Below, in pieces: positions 35,659 through 44,805 of a stretch of DNA of 64,000 bases (within the stretch, counting starts at the first letter, position 1; the number at the start of each line of letters is the position of its first letter). The translations under genes and the position numbers were made by a program. The notes below the pieces were generated by a model. That model was not told where the DNA came from. It was given only the letters and a program-made list of their open reading frames with translations, and ran no database searches. This DNA comes from Burkholderia sp. D-99 (GTDB lineage Bacteria > Pseudomonadota > Gammaproteobacteria > Burkholderiales > Burkholderiaceae), in contig NZ_JAAOXM010000007.1 of NCBI RefSeq assembly GCF_011605345.1, positions 248,001 through 312,000 of the forward strand. Reading direction: 5' to 3'.

Positions 35659-36408
35659 TCAGGCCGCATTTCGCAGCGAATCGCCCTCTTTCGCCTGCCC
35701 GGCGCGCTCGGCGAACGCGTCGCCGATCATCAGCAGGCTCGGTTCTGCGGGATCGAGCCACGCCTGTGCGTCGCCCGCCGCCATCTGCGCGAGCGTCAGC
35801 GTCAGCGTGCGCTCGCGCGTGGTGCTGCACGCCTCGACGATCGCCACGGGCGTCGCCGGCGCACGGCCTGCGTCGATCAGTTCCTGCGCGATGCCGGGCG
35901 CGCTGTCGCGGCCCATGTAGTAGACGATCGAATCGGCGCGCGCGGTTTCGCGGATCTCGTCGCTGCCCGGCGCACGGCTGTGGGTCGCGAACGCGACGCT
36001 GCGCGACACGCCGCGCAGCGTCAGCGACCGCTTCAGCGTCGCCGCACCGGCCAGCGCCGCGGTGATGCCCGGCACGACCTCGTAGTCGATGCCGGCCGCT
36101 TCCAGCGCGCGCATCTCCTCTTCGGCGCGACCGAACAGCATCGGGTCACCGCCCTTCAGCCGCACGACGCATGCATGTTCGCGCGCCGCATCGACGATCT
36201 GCTTGTTGATGAAGTGCTGCGCGGTCGAGCGCTGCCCGCAGCGCTTGCCGACTGCGATCCGGCGCGCATTCGGCGCGTAGTCGAGCATCGCGGGCTCGAC
36301 GAGCGCGTCGTGCAGCACGACGTCCGCCTGTGCGAGCAGCCGCGCGCCGCGCACCGTGATGAGGTCCGCCGCGCCCGGCCCTGCTCCGATCAGATACACC
36401 TTGCCCAT
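35659..36408 (-). CDS. cobA: Uroporphyrinogen-III C-methyltransferase
   Basis: 249 residues. It adds two methyl groups to uroporphyrinogen III to give precorrin-2, the branch point to siroheme and cobalamin. The SAM-binding GAGPGAADLIT (8-18), LKGGDPMLFGR and the PGITAALAGAA segment are intact. It is the stand-alone form, without the CysG dehydrogenase/chelatase half; the adjacent short cbiX may supply chelation. Last gene of the cys operon. Confidence 0.95.
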   Translation of the reverse strand: MGKVYLIGAGPGAADLITVRGARLLAQADVVLHDALVEPAMLDYAPNARRIAVGKRCGQRSTAQHFINKQIVDAAREHACVVRLKGGDPMLFGRAEEEMRALEAAGIDYEVVPGITAALAGAATLKRSLTLRGVSRSVAFATHSRAPGSDEIRETARADSIVYYMGRDSAPGIAQELIDAGRAPATPVAIVEACSTTRERTLTLTLAQMAAGDAQAWLDPAEPSLLMIGDAFAERAGQAKEGDSLRNAA

Positions 36409-36494
36409 GTTTGTCGCTTCGCTTCGTCCGTGCGGACGTTTGCGTACAGCCCGCGCCGCCGTGTGGCGGCGCGGTTTGCCGCGCAGATTGACGA

Positions 36495-37811
36495 TTACGC
36501 CGAGAACGCCCGGATCATGCCGGCGGCGACCGTGTGGTGCGTCGCTTCGTCGATCAGCACGAACGCGCCCGTGCCCGGATGCGCATCGTACGTATCGCAG
36601 ACGATCGGCTTCTGCAGCGTCAGCGCGACGCGGCCGATGTCGTTCATCTTCAGGTCGTGACGGTCGGTCGCGTGCGACAGCGTATGCACGTCGAGCACCT
36701 GCTTGACCGCGCCGATCTTCGCGAACACCGTGCTCGTCGTCTGCTTCAGCAGGTACTTGCGCTGCGGCGACAGCGGCGTCTCGTCGAACCAGCACAGGTC
36801 GGCCTCGAGCTTCTTGGCCGGCTCGACCGGCTCGGCGGTCGTGACGAACATGTCGCCGCGCGACACGTCGACGTCTTCCGCCAGGCGAATCGTCACGGCC
36901 TGGCCCGCGAACGCATGCGCGACGGACGCGGTGCCGCCCGGCACCGGCGCGACGATCTCGGCGATCGTTGCCGTGCGGTTCGACGGCAGCACGACGATCT
37001 CGTCGCCGACCTTCACTTCGCCCGACTCGATACGGCCCATGTAGCCGCGGAAATCGTCGGCCGAGCTGCCGTCCTGACGCGCGACCCACTGCACCGGGAA
37101 GCGCAGCGCGTCATGCGCCTGCGTCTCGACCGGCAGAGACTCGAGCACGTCGAGGAGCGGCTCGCCTGCGTACCACGGCATGCGCTCGCTCGCGCCGACG
37201 ATGTTGTCGCCCTTCAGCGCCGACACCGGCACGAAGCGCACGTCGGTGAGGCCGAGCTGTTTCGCCAGCGTGACGTACGCGTCGCGGATCTCGTTGAAGC
37301 GCGCTTCGCTGTAGTCGACGAGGTCCATCTTGTTGATCGCGACGATCACGTGCTGCAGCGCGAGCAGCTTGACGATCGCGCTGTGGCGCTTGGTCTGCGG
37401 CAGCAGGTCGGCGACACCGTTCTCGACCGTCACGCGCGTCGCGTCGACCAGGATGATCGCCGCGTGCGCGGTCGATGCGCCCGTCACCATGTTGCGCGTG
37501 TACTGTTCGTGGCCCGGCGTATCGGCGATGATGAACTTGCGCTTCGCGGTCGCGAAATAGCGGTACGCGACGTCGATCGTGATGCCCTGCTCGCGCTCGG
37601 CTTCGAGACCGTCAGTCAGCAGCGCGAGGTCGAGCTCGTCGCCGACCGTGCGCTTGTTCTTCGCACGCGACAGCGCGGACAGCTGGTCGGACAGCACGGC
37701 CTTGCTGTCGTACAGCAGGCGGCCGATCAGCGTGCTCTTGCCGTCGTCGACGCTGCCTGCGGTGATGAAGCGCAGCACGCCGAGGTCTTCGGTGTTCTCG
37801 ATGATGCTCAT
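36495..37811 (-). CDS. cysN: Sulfate adenylyltransferase large subunit (GTPase)
   Basis: 438 residues of the EF-Tu-like GTPase that drives APS formation by CysD. The P-loop is GSVDDGKS (19-26), the switch region DTPGHEQ (97-103) and NKMD (160-163) gives guanine specificity. The protein ends after the elongation-factor-like domains and carries no fused APS kinase (CysC). It lies 22 bases behind cysD on the minus strand. Confidence 0.96.
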   Translation of the reverse strand: MSIIENTEDLGVLRFITAGSVDDGKSTLIGRLLYDSKAVLSDQLSALSRAKNKRTVGDELDLALLTDGLEAEREQGITIDVAYRYFATAKRKFIIADTPGHEQYTRNMVTGASTAHAAIILVDATRVTVENGVADLLPQTKRHSAIVKLLALQHVIVAINKMDLVDYSEARFNEIRDAYVTLAKQLGLTDVRFVPVSALKGDNIVGASERMPWYAGEPLLDVLESLPVETQAHDALRFPVQWVARQDGSSADDFRGYMGRIESGEVKVGDEIVVLPSNRTATIAEIVAPVPGGTASVAHAFAGQAVTIRLAEDVDVSRGDMFVTTAEPVEPAKKLEADLCWFDETPLSPQRKYLLKQTTSTVFAKIGAVKQVLDVHTLSHATDRHDLKMNDIGRVALTLQKPIVCDTYDAHPGTGAFVLIDEATHHTVAAGMIRAFSA

Positions 37812-37833
37812 GATGTGAATGTCCTCGTGTGCT

Positions 37834-38796
37834 TCAGAAATAACCTTGCTTCTTGCGCTGTTCCATCGCGGCTTCGGAGGCCTGGTCGTCCATCCGGGTC
37901 GCGCCGCGCTCGGTGATCTCGGTCACCGCCGTCTCGGCGATGATCTTCTCGACGTCGTCCGCGTCGCTCTCGACCGGGCACGTGCAGGAAATATCGCCGA
38001 CCGTGCGGAAGCGCACCTGCGCGAGCTCGCTCGTTTCACCCTCGCGCATCGGCGTGAGCGGCGTGACCGGCACGAGCAGCCCGTTGCGGCGCACGATCTC
38101 GCGCTCGTGCGCGTAATAGATCGACGGCAGTTCGAGGTTCTCGCGCGCGATGTACTGCCACACGTCGAGTTCGGTCCAGTTCGAGATCGGGAACACGCGC
38201 AGGTGCTCGCCCTTGTGCAGGCGGGCGTTGTACAGGCTCCACAGTTCCGGGCGCTGTGCCTTCGGATCCCATTGGCCGAATTCGTCGCGGAACGAGAAAA
38301 TGCGCTCCTTCGCACGTGCCTTCTCTTCGTCACGGCGCGCACCGCCGATCAGCGCCGTATAGCCGTGCTGTTCGATCGTCTCGAGCAGCGTGACGGCCTG
38401 TGCGGCATTGCGCGAATCGGTTTCGCGGCGCAGCACGACCGTGCCGCGCTTGATCGAATCCTCGACGTGGCCGACGACCAGCTCGGCACCGAGCTCTTGC
38501 GCGCGGCGATCGCGGAAGTCGATCACTTCTTCGTAGTTGTGGCCCGTGTCGATGTGTACGAGCGGGAACGGCAGCGTCGTCTTGCGGTTCGCGCCGAGGC
38601 CGAATGCCTTCAGTGCCAGATGCAGCACGACGACCGAATCCTTGCCGCCCGAGAACAACAGCGCCGGCTTGCTGCATTCGGCGACCAGTTCGCGCAGGAT
38701 ATGAATCGACTCGGCTTCGAGCCAGTCGAGGTGGCCCATGCGGTTGTCGGCACCGGCGGGCGGGGCAAAGGCGGATTGCTCGAGCGTCGTGCTCAT
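37834..38796 (-). CDS. cysD: Sulfate adenylyltransferase small subunit
   Basis: 320 residues. It makes adenosine 5'-phosphosulfate from sulfate and ATP. The PP-loop SGGKDS (49-54), the HIDTGHNY block (75-82) and the GDISCTCPVES region are the CysD signatures. The ATG at 38796 is chosen as the family start (STTLEQSAF); a longer frame upstream has no support. Between cysH and cysN on the same strand. Confidence 0.95.
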   Translation of the reverse strand: MSTTLEQSAFAPPAGADNRMGHLDWLEAESIHILRELVAECSKPALLFSGGKDSVVVLHLALKAFGLGANRKTTLPFPLVHIDTGHNYEEVIDFRDRRAQELGAELVVGHVEDSIKRGTVVLRRETDSRNAAQAVTLLETIEQHGYTALIGGARRDEEKARAKERIFSFRDEFGQWDPKAQRPELWSLYNARLHKGEHLRVFPISNWTELDVWQYIARENLELPSIYYAHEREIVRRNGLLVPVTPLTPMREGETSELAQVRFRTVGDISCTCPVESDADDVEKIIAETAVTEITERGATRMDDQASEAAMEQRKKQGYF

Positions 38797-38872
38797 GATT
38801 TCAGTCCTTCTCTTCTGGGTTCGTGCCGCCCGCTGTCGCAGGCGGCGCAATATTCAGTTTCTTGTCAGGCTT

Positions 38873-39622
38873 TCAGTGCGTGGCGCCGGCGACGGCTTCC
38901 GCGGGAATCGGCGTGATCGTGATGTGCAGGCCGCATTCCTTCGTATCGCGCGACTCCCACCACCAGCGGCCCGCGCGGCTGTCCTCGCCGGGACGGATCG
39001 CCCGCGTACAGGGCTCGCAGCCGATGCTCGGGTAGCCGCGTGCGTGCAGCGGGTTCACCGGCACGTCAAACGCGTTAAGGTACGCCCACACGTCGGCTTC
39101 CGTCCAGTCGGCGAGCGGGTTGTACTTCGCGATCCCGCGCGCTTCGTCCTGTTCTTCCTCGTGCAGCTCGGCGCGCGTGACCGACTGCTCGCGGCGCTGG
39201 CCCGTGACCCATGCACCGACGTCCGAGAGCGCGCGATTCAGCGGCTCGACTTTGCGGATGTGGCAGCACGACTTGCGCAGCTCGACGCTCTCGTAGAACG
39301 CGTTCAGGCCGTGCTCGGCGACGTACTGGTCGACCGCGTCCTGCCGCGGATGGAACTGCTCGATCTCGTAGCCGTAGCGCTCGCGCACGCGGTCGATCAT
39401 GCCGAGCGTTTCCGCGTGCAAGCGGCCCGTGTTCAGCGAAAAGATGCCGATCCGCGCACCCTTCGACAGGATCGCATGCGTCAGCAGCATGTCTTCCGCC
39501 GCGAGGCTGCTCGCGAACTTCACCTGCTCGTGACGGGCACCGATCTGCGCGAGCAGCGCGTCGAGGCGCTCGACCTTCGCGGCGAGTTCCGGGCTCAGCG
39601 CGGTGGCGGCGGCGGTGCTCAT
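38873..39622 (-). CDS. cysH: APS/PAPS reductase with [4Fe-4S] motif
   Basis: 249 residues. It reduces adenylylsulfate to sulfite with electrons from a thiol carrier. Cys pairs C119-C120 and C202-x2-C205 indicate the [4Fe-4S] APS-reductase type rather than the cluster-free PAPS form of E. coli; catalytic C230 sits in ECGLHI. This fits the absence of APS kinase in the cluster. The start overlaps the DUF934 stop (ATGA). Confidence 0.95.
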   Translation of the reverse strand: MSTAAATALSPELAAKVERLDALLAQIGARHEQVKFASSLAAEDMLLTHAILSKGARIGIFSLNTGRLHAETLGMIDRVRERYGYEIEQFHPRQDAVDQYVAEHGLNAFYESVELRKSCCHIRKVEPLNRALSDVGAWVTGQRREQSVTRAELHEEEQDEARGIAKYNPLADWTEADVWAYLNAFDVPVNPLHARGYPSIGCEPCTRAIRPGEDSRAGRWWWESRDTKECGLHITITPIPAEAVAGATH

Positions 39623-40176
39623 GCGCTCACCTTCGCTTCGGGCGTCGCTACGTCCGCCGTCGCGGCGCGGCGGCGGAACAGCGGTTCGGGCTGGTCGAAC
39701 GCGCCCTGATAACGCTGCGTGAATTCCGTGAACGCATTCAGCGCGTCGTGGATGTCCTTGTCGGCGCGCACCGCGAACGCGTCGAAGCCGCAACGCGACA
39801 TGTACAGCAACTGGTCGCGCAGCACGTCGCCGATCGAGCGCAGTTCGCCCGTCCAGCCGTGGCGCTCGCGCAACAGGCGCGCGATGCTGTAGCCGCGGCC
39901 GTCCGCGAAGCGCGGGAAATCGACCGCGATCAGCGAAATCGCGCCGAAGTCGGCCACGAGATCGGCCGGCTCGCTGTCCGGGGCGAGCCACACGCCGAGC
40001 TCGTCCTTCGTCTTCGCGGCGACGAGCGCCGCGCGCTCGGCCTGCCACAACGCGAACGGGACCAGCACCTTGCCGGCCGGCAACGCGTCGACCGCGGGCA
40101 GTGCACCGTCTTCCGCCGCGCGCACGACCTGCCATGCATCGTCGATCACTGCGCGGTTCTTGATAATCGAAGCCAT
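39619..40176 (-). CDS. DUF934 family protein of sulfate reduction
   Basis: 185 residues. Conserved blocks include WLAPDSEPADL, the IAVDFPRFADGRGYSIARLLRER segment and GEL-R-IGDVLRDQL, the features of DUF934, a family nearly always placed between cysI and cysH in Beta- and Alphaproteobacteria. The function is not established to my knowledge; an assembly or electron-transfer role with CysI or CysH is inferred. It lies 25 bases after cysI and overlaps cysH. Confidence 0.88.
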   Translation of the reverse strand: MASIIKNRAVIDDAWQVVRAAEDGALPAVDALPAGKVLVPFALWQAERAALVAAKTKDELGVWLAPDSEPADLVADFGAISLIAVDFPRFADGRGYSIARLLRERHGWTGELRSIGDVLRDQLLYMSRCGFDAFAVRADKDIHDALNAFTEFTQRYQGAFDQPEPLFRRRAATADVATPEAKVSA

Positions 40177-40201
40177 CTGCTAATTCCTTGTACCCGGTTG
40201 G

Positions 40202-41881
40202 TTACGCGTTCACTGCCTGGCGCGCCGCATACACGCGCTCCTTGAACGGCGCGATGCCGATGCGGTCGTACGTTTCGACGAAGCGTTCGCCGTCGATGCG
40301 CGATTCGACGAACGTATCGATCAGCTTCGCGATCACGTCGGGCACTTCTTCCGCCGAGAACGACGGCCCGATCACGCGGCCGAGGCGCGCGCCGTTCCGG
40401 CCCGTGCCCTGCTCGCCGCCGAGCGACACCTGGTACCACTCGGCGCCGTCCTTGTCGACACCGAGGATGCCGATGTTGCCGACGTGGTGGTGACCGCACG
40501 AGTTCATGCAACCGGAAATGTTCAGCGACAGGTCGCCGAGGTCGTACACATAGTCCAGATCGTCGAAACGCTGCTGGATCGCCAGCGCGATCGGGATCGA
40601 CTTCGCGTTCGCGAGCGAGCAGAAATCGCCGCCCGGGCACGCGATGATGTCGGTCAGCAGGCCGATGTTCGGCGTCGCGAAACTCGCCGCCTTCGCCTTT
40701 TCCCACACCGCGAACAAGTCGCGCTTCTTCACGTTCGCGAGAATCAGGTTCTGCTCGTGCGACACGCGCAGCTCGCCGAGCGAGTATTCGTCGGCCCAGT
40801 CGGCCACCAGTTCCATCTGCGCGTCGGTCGCATCGCCCGGCGCCACGCGGTGATCCTTCAGCGACAGCGTGACGGCCGCATAGCCGGCCACCTTGTGCGG
40901 CGCAACATTACGCTCGACCCAGCGCGCGAATGCCTTGTTTTCGAGCAGGTGCTGCTCGAACGATGCGTCGGTGTCGGCCAGTTTCTCGTAGACGGGCGGC
41001 TGGAAGTATTGCGACACGCGATCGACTTCCACCTGCGTGAGCGTCGACGGGCCGTCCTTCAGGTGCTGCCACTCTTCCTCGACCTGCTGCGCGAACTTCG
41101 CGGGCGACAGCGCCTTCACGAGGATCTTGATGCGCGCCTTGTACAGGTTGTCGCGGCGGCCGTAACGGTTGTATACGCGCAGCACGGCTTCGCAGTAGGT
41201 CAGCAGATGCTGCCACGGCAGGTCTTCCTTGATCACCGCGCCGATGATCGGCGTGCGGCCGAGGCCGCCGCCCGCGAGGATGCTCGCGACCACTTCGCCC
41301 TGCGCGTTCTTCTTCAGGTACACGCCGAGGTCGTGAATCTGCACGGCCGCGCGGTCGTCCTTCGAGCCCGACACCGCGATCTTGAACTTGCGCGGCAGCC
41401 ACGCGAATTCGGGATGGAACGTCGACCACTGACGCAGGATTTCCGACCACGGACGCGGATCGATCTCTTCGTCCTGGGCAACGCCGGCGAACTGGTCGGC
41501 GGTGATGTTGCGGATGCAGTTGCCCGAGGTCTGGATGCCGTGCATCTGCACCGACGCGAGCTTCGCGAGGATCTCGGGCGTGTCTTCCAGCTCGATCCAG
41601 TTGAACTGGATGTTCGAGCGGGTCGAGAAGTGACCGTAGCCGCGGTCGTGTTCGCGGGCGATGCGCGCCAGCATCCGGAGCTGGTCGCTGCGCAGGTTGC
41701 CGTAAGGAATCGCGATGCGGTGCATGTATGCGTGGCGCTGCATGTACAGGCCGTTCTGCAGGCGCAGCGGACGGAATTCTTCTTCGCTCAACTCGCCCGA
41801 CAGGCGGCGGCGCACCTGATCGCGGTACTGCGCGACACGCTCGTCGACGATCGTCTGGTCGTATTGGTCGTACTGATACAT
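40202..41881 (-). CDS. cysI: Sulfite reductase hemoprotein subunit
   Basis: 559 residues from the ATG at 41881. It reduces sulfite to sulfide with a coupled siroheme and [4Fe-4S] centre. Cluster ligands are C415 and C421 (C-x5-C) and C458 and C462 (C-x3-C); the HFSTRSNIQFNW and TSGNCIRNIT blocks are in the substrate site. It is divergent from cysB. No CysJ flavoprotein is present nearby, so the electron donor is likely ferredoxin or another reductase. An upstream in-frame extension is weakly supported. Confidence 0.94.
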   Translation of the reverse strand: MYQYDQYDQTIVDERVAQYRDQVRRRLSGELSEEEFRPLRLQNGLYMQRHAYMHRIAIPYGNLRSDQLRMLARIAREHDRGYGHFSTRSNIQFNWIELEDTPEILAKLASVQMHGIQTSGNCIRNITADQFAGVAQDEEIDPRPWSEILRQWSTFHPEFAWLPRKFKIAVSGSKDDRAAVQIHDLGVYLKKNAQGEVVASILAGGGLGRTPIIGAVIKEDLPWQHLLTYCEAVLRVYNRYGRRDNLYKARIKILVKALSPAKFAQQVEEEWQHLKDGPSTLTQVEVDRVSQYFQPPVYEKLADTDASFEQHLLENKAFARWVERNVAPHKVAGYAAVTLSLKDHRVAPGDATDAQMELVADWADEYSLGELRVSHEQNLILANVKKRDLFAVWEKAKAASFATPNIGLLTDIIACPGGDFCSLANAKSIPIALAIQQRFDDLDYVYDLGDLSLNISGCMNSCGHHHVGNIGILGVDKDGAEWYQVSLGGEQGTGRNGARLGRVIGPSFSAEEVPDVIAKLIDTFVESRIDGERFVETYDRIGIAPFKERVYAARQAVNA

Positions 41882-42099
41882 TCGGGGACCCCAGGGGTTT
41901 TCGTGGTGACCGCGCGACGTCCTAGCCACGTCGCGCCCGAATCTCCGTTCCACCGTCACTGTCGCCGGCATCCGCTGCCGGGTGGATTGCTAATGACGAA
42001 AACAGATATCCATATTTGAAAAACTCCGGTGAATCGTAATAAACTCGCCTTATATTTCAAACGACTAAAAAATTCTGTTGATATGCGGAAGGGTTATAA
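41882..42099. promoter_or_regulatory. Divergent cysI-cysB promoter region
   Basis: 217 bases, the last 100 of which are strikingly AT-rich for this genome (aataaactcg, ttatatttca, gactaaaaaattc). This is where CysB sites for the cysI operon and for autoregulation are expected. GGAAGGG stands before the cysB ATG. I cannot assign individual -35/-10 boxes with confidence. Confidence 0.6.
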
Positions 42100-43041
42100 A
42101 TGAACCTGCACCAATTTCGCTTCGTGCGCGAGGCCGTCCGGCAGAATTTCAACCTAACCGAGGCTGCCAAGGCGCTCTACACGTCGCAACCGGGGGTATC
42201 GAAGGCGATCATCGAGCTCGAGGACGAGCTGGGCGTGGAGATCTTCACGCGGCACGGCAAGCGCGTGCGCTCGCTCACCGAGCCGGGCAGGATCATCCTC
42301 GCGTCGGTCGAGCGGATTCTCCAGGAGGTTGAAAGCCTTAAAAGGGTCGGGAAAGATTATGCCGCACAGGATCAGGGCAACCTGACCATCGCAGCGACCC
42401 ACACGCAGGCCCGCTACTCGCTGCCGGCCGCGATCGCCGAATTCAAGAAGCGCTTCCCGAAAGTGCACCTGTCGATCCTGCAGGGCAGCCCGACGCAGGT
42501 GGCCGAGATGGTGATCCACGACCAGGCCGATCTCGCGATCGCGACCGAGGCGATCTCCGACTACAAGGAACTCGTGTCGCTGCCCTGCTTCCAGTGGCAC
42601 CACGCGGCCGTCGTGCCGGCCGACCACCCGCTGCTCGAACGCAAGCCGATCACGCTCGACGATCTCGCGCAGTACCCGCTGATCACATACGAGGGTGCGT
42701 TCGCGGGCCGCAAGAAGATCAATCACGCGTTCGCGCTGCGCGGGCTGTCGCCGGACATCGTGCTCGAGGCGATCGACGCCGACGTGATCAAGACCTACGT
42801 CGAACTCGGCCTCGGCGTCGGCATCATGGCCGACATCGCGTTCAACCCGGAGCGCGACCGCAACCTGCGGTTGATCCCGGTCGGCCACCTGTTCGGCAGC
42901 AACGTGACGCGTGTCGCGCTCAAGCAGGGCGCCTACCTGCGCAGCTATGTGTATACGCTCGTCGAACTGCTGTCGCCGACGCTGAACCGCAAGCTGATCG
43001 AACAGGCGCTCAAGGGTGAAGCCGAATCGTACGAGCTCTGA
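42100..43041 (+). CDS. cysB: CysB-type LysR regulator of sulfur assimilation
   Basis: 313 residues. HTH (1-60; FNLTEAAKALYTSQPGVSKAIIELE) and the CysB-type effector domain with THTQARYSLP (about 100-109), the sulfate/N-acetylserine pocket. CysB proteins activate sulfate-reduction genes when sulfur is limiting. Divergent from cysI, and the whole locus is likely its regulon. In Burkholderia two paralogues exist (CysB and SsuR); the position favours CysB. Confidence 0.93.
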   Translation: MNLHQFRFVREAVRQNFNLTEAAKALYTSQPGVSKAIIELEDELGVEIFTRHGKRVRSLTEPGRIILASVERILQEVESLKRVGKDYAAQDQGNLTIAATHTQARYSLPAAIAEFKKRFPKVHLSILQGSPTQVAEMVIHDQADLAIATEAISDYKELVSLPCFQWHHAAVVPADHPLLERKPITLDDLAQYPLITYEGAFAGRKKINHAFALRGLSPDIVLEAIDADVIKTYVELGLGVGIMADIAFNPERDRNLRLIPVGHLFGSNVTRVALKQGAYLRSYVYTLVELLSPTLNRKLIEQALKGEAESYEL

Positions 43042-43059
43042 GCCGCGTGTATAAACAGA

Positions 43060-43083
43060 GGGGCGCACATCGCGCCCCTTTTT
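43060..43083 (+). terminator. Rho-independent terminator after cysB
   Basis: Stem ggggcgc / gcgcccc with a 5-base loop, followed by five T, 18 bases past the cysB stop. Confidence 0.85.
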
Positions 43084-43105
43084 GCTGCCCGACGGAGATT
43101 CCCGC

Positions 43106-44263
43106 ATGACGCTTTCCGCCCTGTTGCGCCGCGCCGCCGCCGGCGCCCTCATGCTGACCTGCGCGGCCGCGCATGCCGACCTGAAGGTCGGCGTCGACCT
43201 GTCGTCGACCGGCCCGGCCGCCGCGATCGGCATCACGAGCAAGAACGCGATCCTGATGTGGCCGAAGACGATCGCCGGGCAGCCCGTGCAGGTGACGGTG
43301 CTCGACGATGCGTCCGACCCGGGCACCGCGGTGCGCAACATCCGCAAGCTGGTCGACGAGGATCACGTCGACGTCGTGGTCGGGCCGAACATCACGCCCG
43401 CCGCGCTCGCGGCACTCGATGCGGTGGCCGCCGGGCAGACGCCGATGATCACGCTGGTCGGCTCCGGCGCGATCGTCGAGCCGCAGGAAGGCGCACGGAC
43501 CTGGGCGTTCAAGATGGCGCAGAGCGACCGCGCGATGGCCGACGTGATGACGCGCTACATGGCGAACCATGGCGTGAAGACGGTCGGCTTCATCGGCTTC
43601 GCGGACAGCTACGGCGACAGCTGGCTGAACGAGTTCACGCGCTTCGCGGACTTGCGCAAGATCCGCGTCGTCGCGACCGAGCGCTACAACCGCACGGACG
43701 CGAGCGTCACGGGCCAGGCGCTGAAGTTGATCGCGGCGAAGCCCGACGCGATCCTGATCGCGGGCTCGGGCACGCCGGCCGTCCTGCCGCAGCGCACGCT
43801 GATCGAACGTGGCTACAAGGGCCCAATCTACCAGACGCACGGGATCGCGACACCGGAATTCATCAAGCTTGGCGGCAAGGACGTCGACGGGACGCTGTTC
43901 CCGACCCAGCCGGTGGTCGTCGCGCGCACGCTGCCGGCCGATCATCCGGCCCGCAAGGCCGCGCTCGCATTCGTCGACGCATACGAGGCGAAGTACGGCG
44001 CCGGCACGGTCACGCAGTTCGCGGGCGACGCGGCGGGCGTCTACCCGCGCCTCGCCGACGCGGTCGGCCGCGCGCTGAAGGCCGCGCAGCCCGGCACGCC
44101 CGCGTTCCGCGCGGCGCTGCGGCGCGAGCTGGAACGCGCGCACGAACTCGTCGTGCCGAACGGGGTCGTCAATACCAGCGACAAGGACCATGTGGGACTC
44201 GACCAGCGCGCGAGCGTGATGGGGATCGTCAAGCAGGGCCGGTTCGTCTACCTGAGCCAGTGA
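43106..44263 (+). CDS. Periplasmic substrate-binding protein, branched-chain amino acid (type I) family
   Basis: 385 residues with a signal peptide (1-24, ending AAHADLK) and a two-lobed type I binding fold: VGVDLSSTGPAAAIG at the start, GPNITPAALAALDA, then GFADSYGDSWLNEF. LivJ/LivK relatives bind amino acids or aromatic acids. There is no permease or ATPase next to it, so it is an orphan binding protein; its transporter partner is unknown. GGAG precedes the ATG at 43106. Confidence 0.88.
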   Translation: MTLSALLRRAAAGALMLTCAAAHADLKVGVDLSSTGPAAAIGITSKNAILMWPKTIAGQPVQVTVLDDASDPGTAVRNIRKLVDEDHVDVVVGPNITPAALAALDAVAAGQTPMITLVGSGAIVEPQEGARTWAFKMAQSDRAMADVMTRYMANHGVKTVGFIGFADSYGDSWLNEFTRFADLRKIRVVATERYNRTDASVTGQALKLIAAKPDAILIAGSGTPAVLPQRTLIERGYKGPIYQTHGIATPEFIKLGGKDVDGTLFPTQPVVVARTLPADHPARKAALAFVDAYEAKYGAGTVTQFAGDAAGVYPRLADAVGRALKAAQPGTPAFRAALRRELERAHELVVPNGVVNTSDKDHVGLDQRASVMGIVKQGRFVYLSQ

Positions 44264-44288
44264 CGTGCGCGACCGGCATTCGGGCAGC

Positions 44289-44317
44289 TTGCCCGGCGTC
44301 GGGATTTCGGACATAAT
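44289..44317 (+). promoter_or_regulatory. Promoter of tRNA-Leu
   Basis: TTGCCC (44289-44294), 17 bases, CATAAT (44312-44317), about 43 bases before the tRNA. Confidence 0.55.
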
Positions 44318-44359
44318 CCGCGTTTCGCCGCGCACAATCGCACGCGCGGCCAGAATCAA

Positions 44360-44444
44360 GCCCAGGTGGTGAAATTGGTAGACGCAGGGGACTCAAAATC
44401 CCCCGCCGCAAGGCGTGCCGGTTCGATTCCGGCCCTGGGCACCA
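44360..44444 (+). tRNA. tRNA-Leu (anticodon CAA)
   Basis: 85 bases. Acceptor arms gcccagg / cctgggc, D-arm with gaaattggtagac, anticodon stem gggga / tcccc with loop ctcaaaa (CAA), a long variable arm (ccgccgcaaggcg), T-arm ggttcgattcc, and an encoded CCA end. The long variable arm and the CAA loop fix the identity as Leu, reading UUG. Confidence 0.97.
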
Positions 44445-44477
44445 GCATTCTCGCAGCGTGAAGCGCTGCGTCCCCCG

Positions 44478-44516
44478 AAACCCGCGCAAGCTCGCCGCTT
44501 CGCGGGTTTTTTGTTT
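44478..44516 (+). terminator. Rho-independent terminator after tRNA-Leu
   Basis: Stem aaacccgcg / cgcgggttt with a 14-base loop and a T-rich tail (ttttttgttttt), 33 bases after the tRNA. Confidence 0.8.
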
Positions 44517-44593
44517 TTGCCGCACGCACGCGCAACGCGTACCCCCGCGCAGCAGTCCAAGCATTATGAGGATGCGCGGCACGGAGGCACGCC

Positions 44594-44761
44594 ATGTCCA
44601 TGCGCACGATTTCATCTCCGCTCTGCCGACGCGTGCTCGCCGTGGCGCTGTCGTTCATGCTGGCCGGATGCGACGTACTGACCGCGCCGCCGGTGCCCGA
44701 CTGGCCGGGCCCGCACGCGCCCTACCCGTTCCCGGACAGCATTCCGCATCGCACCGAATGA
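44594..44761 (+). CDS. Small lipoprotein, 55 residues
   Basis: Signal peptide with lipobox LAGC (23-26), then a short mature tail of about 30 residues rich in Pro, His and aromatic residues. GGAGG stands before the ATG, which supports translation. I do not recognise the family. It lies between the tRNA-Leu terminator and a convergent LysR regulator. Confidence 0.6.
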   Translation: MSMRTISSPLCRRVLAVALSFMLAGCDVLTAPPVPDWPGPHAPYPFPDSIPHRTE

Positions 44762-44805
44762 ATGGACGGGAAGGCCGCCGTCGGCACTTCGACTCAAGCC
44801 CGTGT

